Assembly (NCBI GenBank): GCA_014529385.2 | Contig: CM043942.1 | Span: forward strand, 35,197,469 to 35,261,468 | Reading direction: 5' to 3' | DNA: 64,000 nt | Origin: Adiantum capillus-veneris | Lineage: Eukaryota > Streptophyta > Polypodiopsida > Polypodiales > Pteridaceae | Shown: in pieces, positions 10,533 to 20,800 of the stretch | Position numbering within the stretch: the stretch's first letter is position 1 | Layout of the letters: each line of letters begins with the position of its first letter | Notes under the pieces: model-generated | Databases searched by the model: none | What the model was told of the DNA's origin: nothing | Seen by the model: only the letters and a program-made list of their open reading frames with translations | Position numbers and translations under genes: made by a program

Positions 10533-11587
10533 ATGGTTGACAACAACACAGATGTGTTCAAGATGTTTGCTGCTAAGGACAGATTGGATGGGGACAATTA
10601 CCCTATGTGGGCTTACATGATGCAACATGTTCTTGTGTCAAAGGGCATCTGGAATATTGTGCAGGGCATTGATGTACGTCCTGGTTCTGAGGATGTAGGC
10701 GATGTTGAGTATGTTTCAGGTCTTGCTCTGCAAGGATTGCTTCTGTTAGAGTTGTTTTGCCTACGGCAAAACAAGCTCATTGGGATGTAAAGGATACGCA
10801 TGCTCATGCGTTGATTGCATTTTCTATGAAGGGCACCATTACTCCTCATATTCGTTCAATGAAATCTGCAAAACAAGTTTGGGATATTCTGGCTGGTCTT
10901 TATGCAAGCCGCAATGAGGCAAAAATTGCATTGTTGCGTAAAGAGCTGTAGTCGAAGATTATGTATGAGAAAGATGATATGGACACTTTCCTTGCTGGTG
11001 TCAAGGATATCAATGAGCAACTTATTTCTGCAGGTGAAGTCGTTTCAAACAGTTCCCCTTGTGCAGACCGTTCTTAATGCCTTACCAAATTCTACTAGAC
11101 TTTTGCTAGTACCTGGAGACTTATGACCCGAGGAAGTCATGAAGTTGTCAAGTTTGATGCATTATGCATATTGCTGTTGCAAGAGTCACTTTTCAAAGAC
11201 ACTTGGAGACTTATGACCCGAGGAAATCCTGAAGTTGTCAAGTTTGATGCATTATGCACATTGATGTTGCAAGAGTCACTTTCCAAAAAAACCACGACTA
11301 GACAACATGCCATTGAACATGATTTTATTGCTCTTCACAGAAAGGGTGGTAACAGCAATGCACCCACTTCTTATGGTTCTTCTGCGAGTGGAAAATCACC
11401 TATTTCTAATGCTTCTGTTGGTAGAAATTTGTTTGGAAATTCTGGTGATAAGTGCAAAAAGGAGATGTGTTGCCATCATTGTAAAGCTAATGATCACTTG
11501 ATCAAGCAGTGTCCTAAGTTGAACGTCAAAGAGGCTAAGAAGAAAGAGGGTGGTTCCACTGCAAATGTTGGTTCCACTTTGTCATAA
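10533..11587 (+). pseudogene. Copia Gag (element S), broken
   Basis: A copia-type Gag of the UBN2 family. It starts at ATG 10533 with D-N-Y-P-M-W-A-Y-M about 20 residues in, continues with A-x-x-V-W-D-x-L, and ends with the zinc knuckle CHHCKANDHLIKQC (CX2CX4HX4C, intact). Frameshifts near 10740 and 11040 and a stop near 10951 break it. A 90-bp in-frame duplication lies at 11114-11293. Nothing of protease, integrase or RT follows 11587, so the element is truncated. Gag would form the cytoplasmic particle. Confidence 0.75.
11114..11293 (+). repeat. 90-bp tandem duplication in gag
   Basis: The block beginning TGGAGACTTATGACCCGAGG occurs at 11114 and again at 11204, a period of 90 bp. Ninety is 30 codons, so the reading frame is kept. 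Confidence 0.85.
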
Positions 11588-11871
11588 TACTTAATGTCAT
11601 AATAACTAATATCTAATTCTCCTAAATGATTTTCTCATGTTAAACTGATCATTTAATATGGGGAAGTACCAGGGGAGAAAAAGCTAGAATATTGGTTAGG
11701 CTGGCAGACCGGTCACAGTAGGGATCCAAGGGAGGGAAAGTAGGGATCCAAAGGGGGGGCCATCTGCAAAAGAGCAATGTGCTTTGATGGGCTTCAAAGA
11801 CCCTAAGGTTCAGCCAAGACTTCCAAAATGCTAAGGTTCCAAAATTCAAAGGTAATGTTCAATGGCCAAGG
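11588..11871. other. Unassigned gap
   Basis: Non-coding sequence between the S gag and the proposed start of the U LTR. It holds a short repeat of GTAGGGATCCAA around 11715-11750. Nothing else seen. Confidence 0.3.
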
Positions 11872-12967
11872 TGTGGGGGAATTGGATGCTCATGGGGAAG
11901 ACTAAAAAGTCTTCCCACATCCCTATCTAGGAGGGGGCAAGCCATATTAGTAGGGGAGAGAGATAAACACACACGTGCTCTTCCAAGCTCCCTTTACACA
12001 AAGGGCATAGTGCACACATGTCAGCTCCCTAGCCCAATTACCCCCAAGGTGCACTCAAATCCTATTGGATGGCCATAGAGGTGGATCAATGAGAATTAGG
12101 CTAGAGTAAATTTAGATTAAGATATTTAAAAACACTTGATAAAATAACCATTAGAAATTAAGCTCTCTAGAAGACTATTGGACAGTCTCCCAAGGGTCCA
12201 ATGAGCATTCAACAGCCCAATGGCTTGCCTGATTCCTATTGGCCAGAAGACTAAGAGGTCCAATGAGAGTTTAATTGCATTATTTAAATACCTAAAGCTC
12301 TCACAAAAGGGGAAAGGGGGACACATGTCACAAGGCTATCACTTATGCTTCTTAATTGTCATTGGCTAAGCTTTGTAGGGGCCAGTAGGATGCCGGCATG
12401 AGCAAATAGCAAGAGGGGTCGACCAAGAGAAAGAGGGGGACTGATTTTTGCAAGGCATTATCACACACACACTCACACAATCTCATATGTGAAGTAAAGA
12501 AGACTATCTCCTTCTCAAGCTTTAGTGGAAAGCTCATCATCTACTCCAAGCTTGTGAGAAGGGAGGCCTACACTAACAACTCTTGGCTTTGTGATGCAAA
12601 TCCAACCAAGATCCAAGCTCCAATGCATGCTCATCTCCTCTACCATGCTAATTACTAAGCTATGCTAAGCTATTAAGAGTGATCATGTGAGGAGACATTC
12701 TTCTTTCTCGTAAGAATACTCCTTCTTCCTCTCGATCTACTCTCATACCCCGCTAGCTCTCACCATCTTTGAAGGTGTATGAGGTCTTGTGTCTGAGACC
12801 GTCAGACAATTGATGTTGTGTTTTCAAGTGTAAGCTTGGTGCTTGAAGCTTCCATCTTCATTGCACCAGCAAGTTATCGAAGGAACACAAAGTATTGTAT
12901 TGTAAAATGTCTCCCTTGATGGGGGAGCATATAATACAAAGCCTTTTGGAGGCGGGACCGGCTCCAT
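11872..12967 (+). repeat. Element U 5' LTR, left part
   Basis: Proposed start TGTGGGGGAATTGG at 11872. The LTR is interrupted at 12967 by the CACTA transposon and resumes at 20188. Apart from the insertion it would be about 1.3 kb. The left end is inferred only from a TG start and position, since no second copy is present to confirm it. Confidence 0.4.
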
Positions 12968-12981
12968 CACTACAAGAGGTT
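12968..12981 (+). repeat. CACTA left terminal inverted repeat
   Basis: CACTACAAGAGGTT. The first 12 bases are perfectly repeated, inverted, at 20173-20184. Confidence 0.93.
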
Positions 12982-13004
12982 GTGTGCTCTTGTGACGCTG
13001 TTAG

Positions 13005-13222
13005 CGACGGAAATACACTGGCTTTTTATAACCCCCGGCGTCGCTAAAACCGTCGCTAATAGCGTCGCTACGAGAGCGTCGCTATAACCGTCGCTATAGG
13101 CGTCGCTACATGCGTCGCTATATAGCGACGCATATAGCGACGTTTACACAGAAGTCTATAGCGACGCTCATAGCAACGCTCCAGAGCCATAAATAGCGAC
13201 GCTTATAGCGACGCCCAAGAGA
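13005..13222. repeat. CACTA left subterminal motif array
   Basis: At least 13 copies of the heptamer CGTCGCT or its complement AGCGACG. The outer ones mostly point one way and the inner ones the other. A perfect 24-bp palindrome at 13110-13133 lies at the point of reversal. Such arrays are the binding sites of the TNPA-type protein in En/Spm elements. Confidence 0.85.
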
Positions 13223-13594
13223 ATTTTTTTTTGGTGACAGGGCATTGAATGCCCTGCCACCCATCAACCATATTGTACTTGATTCACTTTTTAAAAAAAG
13301 TGCAAGGATAGATAATAGACCCAAAATAGTCACCCACAAGACGCATTGTTTGCAAAATTGACAAGCGTAAATTTGACAATTGTACACATCATAGGCAAAA
13401 TGAATTGATTGGCAAATGTAATAATGACAATTGTACAACATCATAGGCATAAAGAATTGATTGGCAAAATGAACTGCGGTGACAAATGTAATAATATACA
13501 TGGTTCAAAAAGACATATAAAATCCGTCTCATGATACATAAGCTATGAGAAACCCTAAACTAATGCTATCTAGCTACAGCTAAATTGACATCGT
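13223..13594. other. CACTA 3' non-coding region
   Basis: Lies between the subterminal array and the end of the TNPA-like gene. It contains a direct repeat of about 50 bp (TTGACAATTGTACA...CATAGGC types, near 13371-13460). It presumably includes the polyadenylation region of the minus-strand genes. Confidence 0.4.
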
Positions 13595-14895
13595 CTAGTC
13601 AGACATCTCATCGTGTCCAAGCGGCGTATCTGTCGGATTCTGCAAAAAAAGACAATAAGACAGCTTTCAGTAAGTATAAACATATAACGACATTTATAAA
13701 ACAATACAAAAAATAGAAAAGAGTAAACCCTAATACTAACCATGCCACCACGAGAACTGAGAATGTCCATCAGGGCGTTTAAGCCCTTCCTGCCTGCGTA
13801 CTCGCGCTCGTACGGTGTGGGATCACGTCCTGTCATCGACCACTGTCAAAGATTTCATTATGTTAGAATTAAAAAACTCATAAACCCTAAACTATCGAAC
13901 ATAAAGAGCAATGCGAAAACACTTACAAAATCGGCCTCAAATGATGCCCATCCACCGCTCCCCAAGTGGTGCGAGCTCCCTGCCTCTACTCACGCTCTGG
14001 CTGCATCCTTTTGTTGCTTCCACTTGTCGGGATTCTCGCGCGCTGCTTTCTTCGCATTCTTCCAATCTTCTTTAGCCAGCCAATCTGGCCTGTTCCACCC
14101 ATGATTGATTACTTTTTGCATTTCGGAACGCTTGTGTTTGCAGTATTCGCGCATTCGAATCTTCATCAGGTCTTCATTGAAGCGCTGATCCCGTGTTGGA
14201 ACGGGAAACTCATCATGAAGTATGCCGATGACTCTGTTTTTTAAATCACTTGGTACTTCACTCCATTTGTTTAGTATGTAGTGTCTAAACAGCTGAGAGC
14301 AAAGACCACGCATGCGCGAGATCACCTTCTTGCCGTCATCATCCATGATGATGCCGCCGCTGAAGTCGACGGAGTAAGGCAAGCCCTCTGGCTGGTGACG
14401 CGTGAACCTGGGTGTCCCGGCAGGGGTCTCTAGCGGCGTGTCGATGGGGGTACGGACGTCAGGTGTCTCCACCGGCGTCTGGGCCCCGAAGCGAGGAGTG
14501 TCGAGTGGGGTGGCTCCTGGTGGAGTAGGTAGAGGTGTGTAGCTGCTAGGAACAGTCAGCCACGCAAAACCTGGCGTAGATGGCAATGCTGTGGCTGGTG
14601 TGGGGGCGGGCAAAGAAGGGGAGGGTAAAGAGCCTCGTCGAACACGAGGCGGTGTGGAGGCATCGGCGGCGGAATCCCCACAACAACCGCCACCGCCACC
14701 ACTAGAGCGCCGGTGTCTAGACGAGTGTGAAGCTCGTCTCTTCGACGCCGAAGCTTCGGAGCGCGCCGAATGCTCCGAAAGAGAGGGAGATGCGGATGGA
14801 GTAGGAATGCGCGATGATGCGCCAGAGCGATGACGCTCCACGTACCACTGTCTCTGCTGCGGTGACAAAGAAGAAAGAAACTCCTCATCATCCAT
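13595..14895 (-). pseudogene. TNPA-like (Plant_tran_24-type) protein of the CACTA element
   Basis: Three exons on the minus strand: 14895-13927, 13842-13741 and 13639-13595, with GTAAGT and GTTAGT donors and CAG/GCAG acceptors. The start is the ATG followed by D-D-E-E-F. The N-terminal half is Ser/Arg/Pro-rich with Thr-Pro repeats. The C-terminal half has the En/Spm TNPA-type layout: W-x-x-V-P, then a basic helical segment with R-x-R-E-Y, then W-x-x-x-x-W-x-x-x-x-x-x-A and a serine/glycine-rich tail continuing into exon 2 (SMTGRDPTPYE). An in-frame TGA at 13990-13992 interrupts exon 1. In the family this protein binds subterminal motifs and helps bring the ends together. Confidence 0.7.
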
Positions 14896-15167
14896 ACCTG
14901 CATTAAACACACGAATATTTAAACTTAATATTGAATGAATAGAGTAGACAATGACGCAAAGACCATTAAATACAATGACGTAATGACGCATATAAATACA
15001 ATGACGCAATGAATTGAGTGATAGAAGAGGCAAGTCGAAAACTCAGAATTCTCAATCAAAAGATGTGAGTGCGAGTAGAAAAGAGCGTTATACACCATGG
15101 AAGGTACTTAGAGAGCCAGAGCTTTTACAACACGGAGCAAAATTGTTCAAATACAATATTTGTGGCT

Positions 15168-18106
15168 TTAAGAGATCTCTCTCTCATCCTCGCATAACTC
15201 TGCATAACTTCCTATATCTATATAGATCTCTCCGTTTAAACACATATCCTCTGTTTCATTTTGTAGCTCCTCTGCATGCACCCCATATAGAGTAGTAGCA
15301 TCTTGATGCTCGTCTGGCACCACCGCAGCGGCTTCTGATTGAGCATCTTCTCTTATCTCCTCCATTGATGCCATTGTGATTGGCACATGGTAGCCTTCAT
15401 ACGTCCTTGCACTACGAGGGGCTACCTCTATGACGTACCACCAGTTTGATGTAGACTTTGTAGAATGAAATATTACCTGTCAGAGCCACATAACTTACAT
15501 GAGAGCTTTCAAGCACATAACTTGTAAAAGGGGGATGTTAACTATTTACATACTTACTTGTTCACAATGCTCGGGTAGTACGAAAGTGTCTCTTAGGTCA
15601 TTCCATTTCTTAGTAGAATCCACCTCAAGAAAACCAGATTCTCCTCTACGCACAGTAGCGTTGCGACCCTCCATGATTATCTTGAACCATTGCACGTCGA
15701 ACAAGTCGACAAAAAATCCATCTGGAATGAACTGTGCCAGCCATTTCCACCTCATCAACTATGTGAACAAGAAGATGCACCTGAATTGTTAGCATGGTAG
15801 TAGGAAAATGTTTCTCAAACATGCACACAAGCTCCGCAACATTTATTTTGGCGAATGGTATGGAGTCTACGTTGATCTCCTTTTGTGAGATCCATTGCAC
15901 CAGCTTTGCAAGTTTGTAGATTGTGTTACGGATGTCGAGAGACAAACATCCCTCAATGGCAACCGGTAAAATAAACTGTAAAGTATGTGCAGCAATGATA
16001 TTAAAGTCCACATTTTATGCAATGATATTACAGTCCACTATGAATGTACCTGACACATTTCATGCCAATCGTGTGACTTCAAACAGGTAAGCTTTCCTTC
16101 TTTAGTAAAACACGTTCGGAGCGAGTGCATTACGCCAGTGGGGGTCCGCAAAGATCGAATGGTCTCTTTTACTTTGCGTTCTTGGGCTCCTGTGAAAATC
16201 CATGGTGCTTTAGAGAGTTTTATCTATCCATCAGACGCTGTTTGCGGCCAATATTGCTCCATACGATCCACATTTCTAAGGTCAACTCTGGCTCCCAAAG
16301 TATCTTTCTTGCCGGTCAGATGGTCCCATAGTAGATTACCCACATTCTTGAATATGTGCATTGGATTGAGCAAGTGATTGATCATGAGTCGGGGCCAGTA
16401 TGGTAACTCGTACCATAGAGATAGTCTCTTCATCCCTGGAGGCAATCCGTCATCGCACATCTCCTTCTGCTCTAACCATGCTTGTGCAGACATCCTTGGT
16501 GGCTCTCTTCCCAAAAAGACATCGCGTAACACATGATTCTTTGGAAGATACGCTTGATGACCTTCGTAGATTTGCTTCTTCAGTGAGGGCGCCCTACGTG
16601 CATTCAATCTAGGTCCACATGTGACACATGCTCTGTATCCGCTTGTTTGAAGCCCTGCATGTATACACATGATAATAGATCAACTATGGGAAAAAACAAG
16701 ATTTACAGTGTCTGAGTGAGGAGTGTCAATAGATCACCTGAGCATTCTGTTAGCCCGGGATAGTCATGCATGGTCCACATTAGAATGCCTCTGATCAAAG
16801 CATTCCGTCGTCCTGTGTGTCGGCTCATATCCACCACCTCTATGCCAATCCACAATTGTTGTAGCTCTTCCAATAGTGGACGAAGATACACATCCATATT
16901 CTCCACTTTATATCGCCCTGGCATAATCAAGCTTAGCCATAGGTGCCCCTTCTTCGTAGTCAACCACGGGGGAATGTTGTAGTTGACGATGACAACGGGC
17001 CATACACTGTAAGATGTTGATCTTTGACCAAATGGATTTACGCCATCCATAGCCAGGCCTAAGCGCAAATTTCGAGCTTCCCTGGCAAAATCCGACCATG
17101 TTCCATCTATATGTTTCCAGGCTGCGCAATCTGTAGGAATTCGTAGCACACCATCCGAAGATTTATTCTCCTCATGCCATGATGCTAGGGCGGCCATGGA
17201 CTTACATTCGAAGAAATGCTTGATGCGAGGAAGCAGAGGAAAATGTCGCAAAACCTTTTGTGGAATTTTTGTCCCGTGGAGATCTACTCGATATCTTTCG
17301 GAATCACATTTCGGACACTTCTCCATGTCTATGTATTCCCCTCTGAAAAGAATGCAGTCATTAGGACAAGCGTGGATAGAATTGTAATCCATCCCCAAGT
17401 TTCGCAAAATCTTTCTTGCTTCATCTTGGGAATCTGGCATCACATTGTCAGTTGGTAGTATGTGCTCTTTAAGCAATCTACACAACATAAAAATACGATA
17501 CAATCGTGTGAAAATCTATCAGATCATTATACATTTAGAGTTTTATTAAAGTAAACTAATTGTAATAGATCACCTGAAAAGCGTTGTGACGCTGGTGTCA
17601 CTCCATCCAAACTTTGCCTGCATGTTGAGAAGAACCAGGAGTGCTTTCAATCTAGACATACGTGCTCCATTATACAATGGCGTATCGGCTTCACTTTTCA
17701 TATCATCATAGATAAGCCTTTCTGAATCCATGATCGTCTCGATCATTTCATCAATCTCGGGCTCAAACATTGCCTCGTTGGGAATGTGCTCTGCATGATC
17801 ATCCCCCAAGCTGTCAGAGGCTACATCTTGTGGCCTCACATATGCTGTGTGACCAAAGCGCCTGCGAACACGTCTATTGGGTTGCAAGATTGCTGCTTGT
17901 TGGCCAACGTCAGAGTCCGACGAGTTATAATTGGCAACAACTCGATCTATAATAGATGGATCGAACTCGCCAAATTCGCGAACGTGCTACAAAGAAACAC
18001 GTCTTGTCCGTCGCACAGCATGCTTGCATTGATTACAAGGACATAAGACCCTCGTTGAGAGATAGGTGTTTCGGTTGGACGGTCCCACATCCTCGTCACT
18101 ACTCAT
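15168..18106 (-). pseudogene. TNP2-like CACTA transposase, broken
   Basis: Five exons with clear GT-AG borders: 18106-17574, 17477-16739, 16654-16050, 15975-15558 and 15476-15168. Exon 1 starts M-S-S-D-E and has a CPCNQC zinc-binding-like motif of the transposase-associated N-terminal domain. Exon 2 has the Transposase_21 core (LAMDGVNPFG, YNIPPW, a PGR step). Exon 3 holds W-Y-E-L-P-Y-W and N-P-M-H-I-F-K-N. Exon 4 resembles DUF4218 and then DUF4216, and exon 5 ends DUF4216. In-frame stops lie near 17986 and 16224. Part of the DUF4218-DUF4216 stretch is deleted near 15700 with a frame change. The usual D-x-M-H-I-E-K-N motif has lost both acidic residues. An intact protein would cut and paste the element. 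Confidence 0.85.
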
Positions 18107-18500
18107 AATGAGGATAAAAATCTTATAACCTGGACAACAAATTTAATATTCTTTTGGAATTCTTCGTCTTATCTCTCTCTCTCTCTCTCTCTCTCTACCT
18201 CACATTCTCTAGTCATGTCCAATCCCCGCACACCTCGGTCTAGAGGTGCACTGAGATCAGAACCACCGGGTTATAATCTCGTCTTTATTGGTCAATACCT
18301 ATATTTGTGGGTACAAGAAATCTACACACCCACATCTACATGATATTGCATGTAGTGGACAAAACCCCTTTGCCTCTTCTCTAGCTGTAGCACTTCACAG
18401 CATCTTAACATCTTTTCACAGTAGATCTTTTCACTGTTCGTCTAACTCTAAACCCTAAACCGTAAGTAATTCTTGCGTGGAATCGATCTAACGTAAATAA
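18107..18500. other. Upstream region of the TNP2-like gene
   Basis: The likely minus-strand promoter and leader of the transposase gene. It contains a short CT tract at 18174-18196 and TATATTTG-like sequence near 18298. No coding evidence. Confidence 0.35.
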
Positions 18501-18628
18501 GCGTAAATCTAAATAAACGTAAATCTAACTAAAAATAAACCTAAATCTAATTTAACGTAAGTCTACATCTAACCTAATCTTTAACGTCTTTTGGGATAGT
18601 TTCTTACGACGTTAAAACACTCTTCTTC

Positions 18629-18663
<35 letters not shown>

Positions 18664-18760
18664 TGTGGGTAAACCTAAATAAACCTAAGTCTAATCTAAT
18701 ATAACATAAATCTAAATCTAACGTAAATTATGTTATATTAAAAACAAAGAGCTAAACTAA
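18501..18760. repeat. Direct repeat, copy 1 (left of HMA fragment)
   Basis: Sequence from GTAAATCTAACTAAAAATAA through CTACGACGTTA to a CTTCTTCTTGTGTGTG tract is repeated nearly identically at 19199-19350, on the other side of the HMA fragment. The tail (18670-18750) is built of short TAAACCTAAATCTAA units. A TG tract of about 30 bp lies at 18631-18661. Confidence 0.8.
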
Positions 18761-18809
18761 CAAGGATTATAAGAACCTTAAAACTTATTTTTCACATAAC
18801 TCGGCAAGA

Positions 18810-19153
18810 GTTGGCATTCTCATCACTAAAGATGTGAGAGTTAACTTCCGGCGGTGACGCTACCTCATCTCCATCCACATCTGACGACAGCAATTGGCCC
18901 TTTGGACCGTTCTTGCTCTTGTTACTAACTTTGAAGTTGCTGTTGAATGACTAGAGGTTGTCTAGATGGTCATTGTCGGGGATGTAGTGACTCTTGCCGC
19001 CCTGAAGATCCACCTTCTTCCCTATCTTCAGAAGACATTTCACCAGTACTTTTGGATCGACGGAGCCCACCATGAGTGAAGGCAGCAATACCCTATATTC
19101 CATTGAGGGCTTTCTTCACCCGCTTCATGCAGGCATCGCAGTCTATGGAGACC
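18810..19153 (-). pseudogene. Captured HMA (heavy-metal-associated) domain gene fragment
   Basis: Read on the minus strand from 19153, an intron-like TTTAG acceptor precedes V-S-I-D-C-D-A-C-M-K-R-V-K-K-A-L, the CxxC metal-binding start of a plant HMA domain. After a stop and frame change it continues as G-S-V-D-P-K-V-L-V-K-C-L-L-K-I-G-K-K, the last strand and helix of the same fold. A low-complexity Ser/Asn/Lys tail follows and ends near 18810. This layout matches the plant HIPP/HPP family, which binds metal ions. The fragment belongs to neither CACTA gene and lies inside the element limits, so the transposon appears to have captured part of a host gene. Stops show that it no longer encodes a working domain. 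Confidence 0.65.
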
Positions 19154-19198
19154 TAAATCTAATCTAATATAACGTAAATCTAAATCTAGCATAAATAA

Positions 19199-19350
19199 AC
19201 GTAAATCTAACTAAAAATAAACCTAAATCTAATCTAATTTAACTTAAATAAACCTAAATCTAATTTAACGTAAGTCTACATCTAACCTAATCTTTAACGT
19301 CTTTTAGGATAGTTTCCTACGACGTTATAACTCTCTTCTTCTTGTGTGTG
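19199..19350. repeat. Direct repeat, copy 2 (right of HMA fragment)
   Basis: Near-identical to 18510-18640, including the CTTTAACGTCTTTT-GGATAGTTTC segment and the following CTTCTTCTTGTGTG. A third partial copy (AGTTTCCTACGACGTTAAA) occurs near 19515. Confidence 0.8.
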
Positions 19351-19504
19351 TGCGCGTGTGTGGATGTGTGTGCCAATAAAAAGAGATAAATGGTATAACC
19401 TTTCTATCACCCATGCCAAGTATGATAGATTGGTTATGCCATTTCCCTCTTGAATAATAGGTCTTGAGTTCAACTCCTCGTCGGCTAGATCTTTAGGTCT
19501 TTTA
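19351..19504. other. CACTA internal spacer
   Basis: Non-coding; includes a sequence resembling a short tRNA-like stem near 19440-19495 (GAGTTCAACTCCTCG) but no full cloverleaf. Nothing else supported. Confidence 0.3.
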
Positions 19505-19801
19505 ATTTTAATTAGTTTCCTACGACGTTAAATTAGTTTCTCTCTCTTTCTCTCTCAATGTGTGTGCGTTTTTTTGTTTATGCATGTTTTCTCTCTCTTT
19601 TCCTCTCTCAATGTGTGCGTTTTTTGTTTATGCATGTTCTCTCTCTCTTTTCCTCTCTCAATGTGTGCGCTTTTTGTTTATGCATGCTCTCTCTCTCTTT
19701 TCCTCTCTTAATGTATGTGTGCATTCTTTGTTTATGTATGTGTGTGCGTTTTTGTTTATATTTGTACTCTTTCTCTCTCTCTCTCTCTCTCTAAAACACT
19801 A

Positions 19802-19839
<38 letters not shown>

Positions 19840-19910
19840 GGAGAGAGAAAGAGGGGAAGGGAACATGAGAGTGAGGAGAGGGAAGGAGCATACCTGGCTC
19901 TCCTTCCTCT

Positions 19911-19943
<33 letters not shown>

Positions 19944-19946
19944 GTG

Positions 19947-19997
<51 letters not shown>

Positions 19998-20030
19998 CGT
20001 TACCTGCTCTTGCTTGAGGGCGCCGAAAAA
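19505..20030. repeat. CACTA 51-bp minisatellite and microsatellites
   Basis: About four copies of a roughly 51-bp unit (AATGTGTGCG, T-run, GTTTATGCATG, CT-rich) start at about 19557, 19610, 19661 and 19711. CT, TG and GA tracts follow to about 19995. Confidence 0.85.
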
Positions 20031-20066
20031 CTCAAATATGAGATCTGAGTTTTTGGGCGCTCTCTG
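20024..20066. repeat. Hairpin in the CACTA right subterminal region
   Basis: GCGCCGAAAAACTCA and its near-exact complement TGAGTTTTTGGGCGC are separated by a short AT-rich loop, giving a stem of about 14 bp. Confidence 0.75.
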
Positions 20067-20089
20067 TTATTTTTTTAGCCCAGCCGGCG

Positions 20090-20184
20090 TCGCTATGAGG
20101 GTCGCAAGTAAATTTGCGACGCTCATAGCGACGTCGGGATTATTTTTTTTTGAGCGTCGCTAATATGAATAGCCTCTTGTAGTG
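20090..20184. repeat. CACTA right subterminal motifs and terminal repeat
   Basis: Four to five CGTCGCT/AGCGACG motifs near 20092-20165, then the inverted terminal repeat ending CCTCTTGTAGTG at 20184. Confidence 0.88.
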
Positions 20185-20187
20185 CAT

Positions 20188-20403
20188 GTAAATCCGGTCC
20201 TCAACTATTGTCAATAGCTTAATTTCTCTCTCTTTTTGAGGTATTGTTCATGCCTATCTAACTAGGTGTTACGCTTTTGTTGCTCTCTCCATCGAAGCAC
20301 TCTTGCTATGCTCATCAAGAATCTAGTCTTAATGAAATGCTCACTATGTCTATGTTATTTTCTGCAATTACTAGACCATTAAATGTTACATTGGTATCAG
20401 AGC
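20188..20403 (+). repeat. Element U 5' LTR, right part, and primer site
   Basis: Continuation of the U LTR after the CACTA insertion, ending TTACA at 20390. One base later TGGTATCAGAGC (20392-20403) is a perfect initiator-Met-type primer site. Confidence 0.7.
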
Positions 20404-20800
20404 ACAAGGTTTTTCTTTTCTTGCTCAAGAAGAGAGGTCCTCAAGCTGATTATAAATGGTTGGTATTATTAATTGCAATTGAGTAAGTACAATAGGGATT
20501 TTTCAGCCTTGCAGTGTGCCTGCTTCGTGCAGATAATGAGACATCACCGTCGAGAGCTATGGTCTTAATAGTGGAGTCTTACGGGGCTTGCCTACGGCCA
20601 CTATTGAGCTATTAGAAGCTTGACAGAAGCCGGTACTGTTTTGGTGGTGAAAGACCCTCTCTTCTATTCATTGCAATTAATAATATTTGAGCCACAGGTA
20701 CAGGAGCTTGAGTGCTTTCCTAAAGGGGTAAAGAGGAGTAGCAATTAGGGCTTGAAGTGCCAAAGTATGCTTAAAAATTTTACACGTAAAAGTTGCTAGA

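Larger units (their letters stand above)
12965..20187 (-). mobile_element. CACTA (En/Spm, CMC) transposon with 3-bp TSD CAT
   Basis: The element spans 12968-20184 (7217 bp). It begins CACTACAAGAGG and ends with the exact reverse complement of those 12 bases, flanked by CAT on both sides (12965-12967 and 20185-20187). Short AGCGACG/CGTCGCT motifs fill both subterminal regions, as expected for binding sites of a TNPA-type protein. Inside, on the minus strand, lie a TNP2-like transposase (18106-15168) and a TNPA-like gene (14895-13595), plus a fragment of an HMA-domain gene (19153-18810). Both element genes carry stops, so this copy is not autonomous now, although its ends look usable. It sits inside the LTR of element U. 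Confidence 0.93.

Noticed and set aside
19430-19500. Possible tRNA gene
   Set aside because: A GAGTTCAACTCCTCG-like piece resembles a T-arm, but no acceptor stem or anticodon arm can be paired around it.
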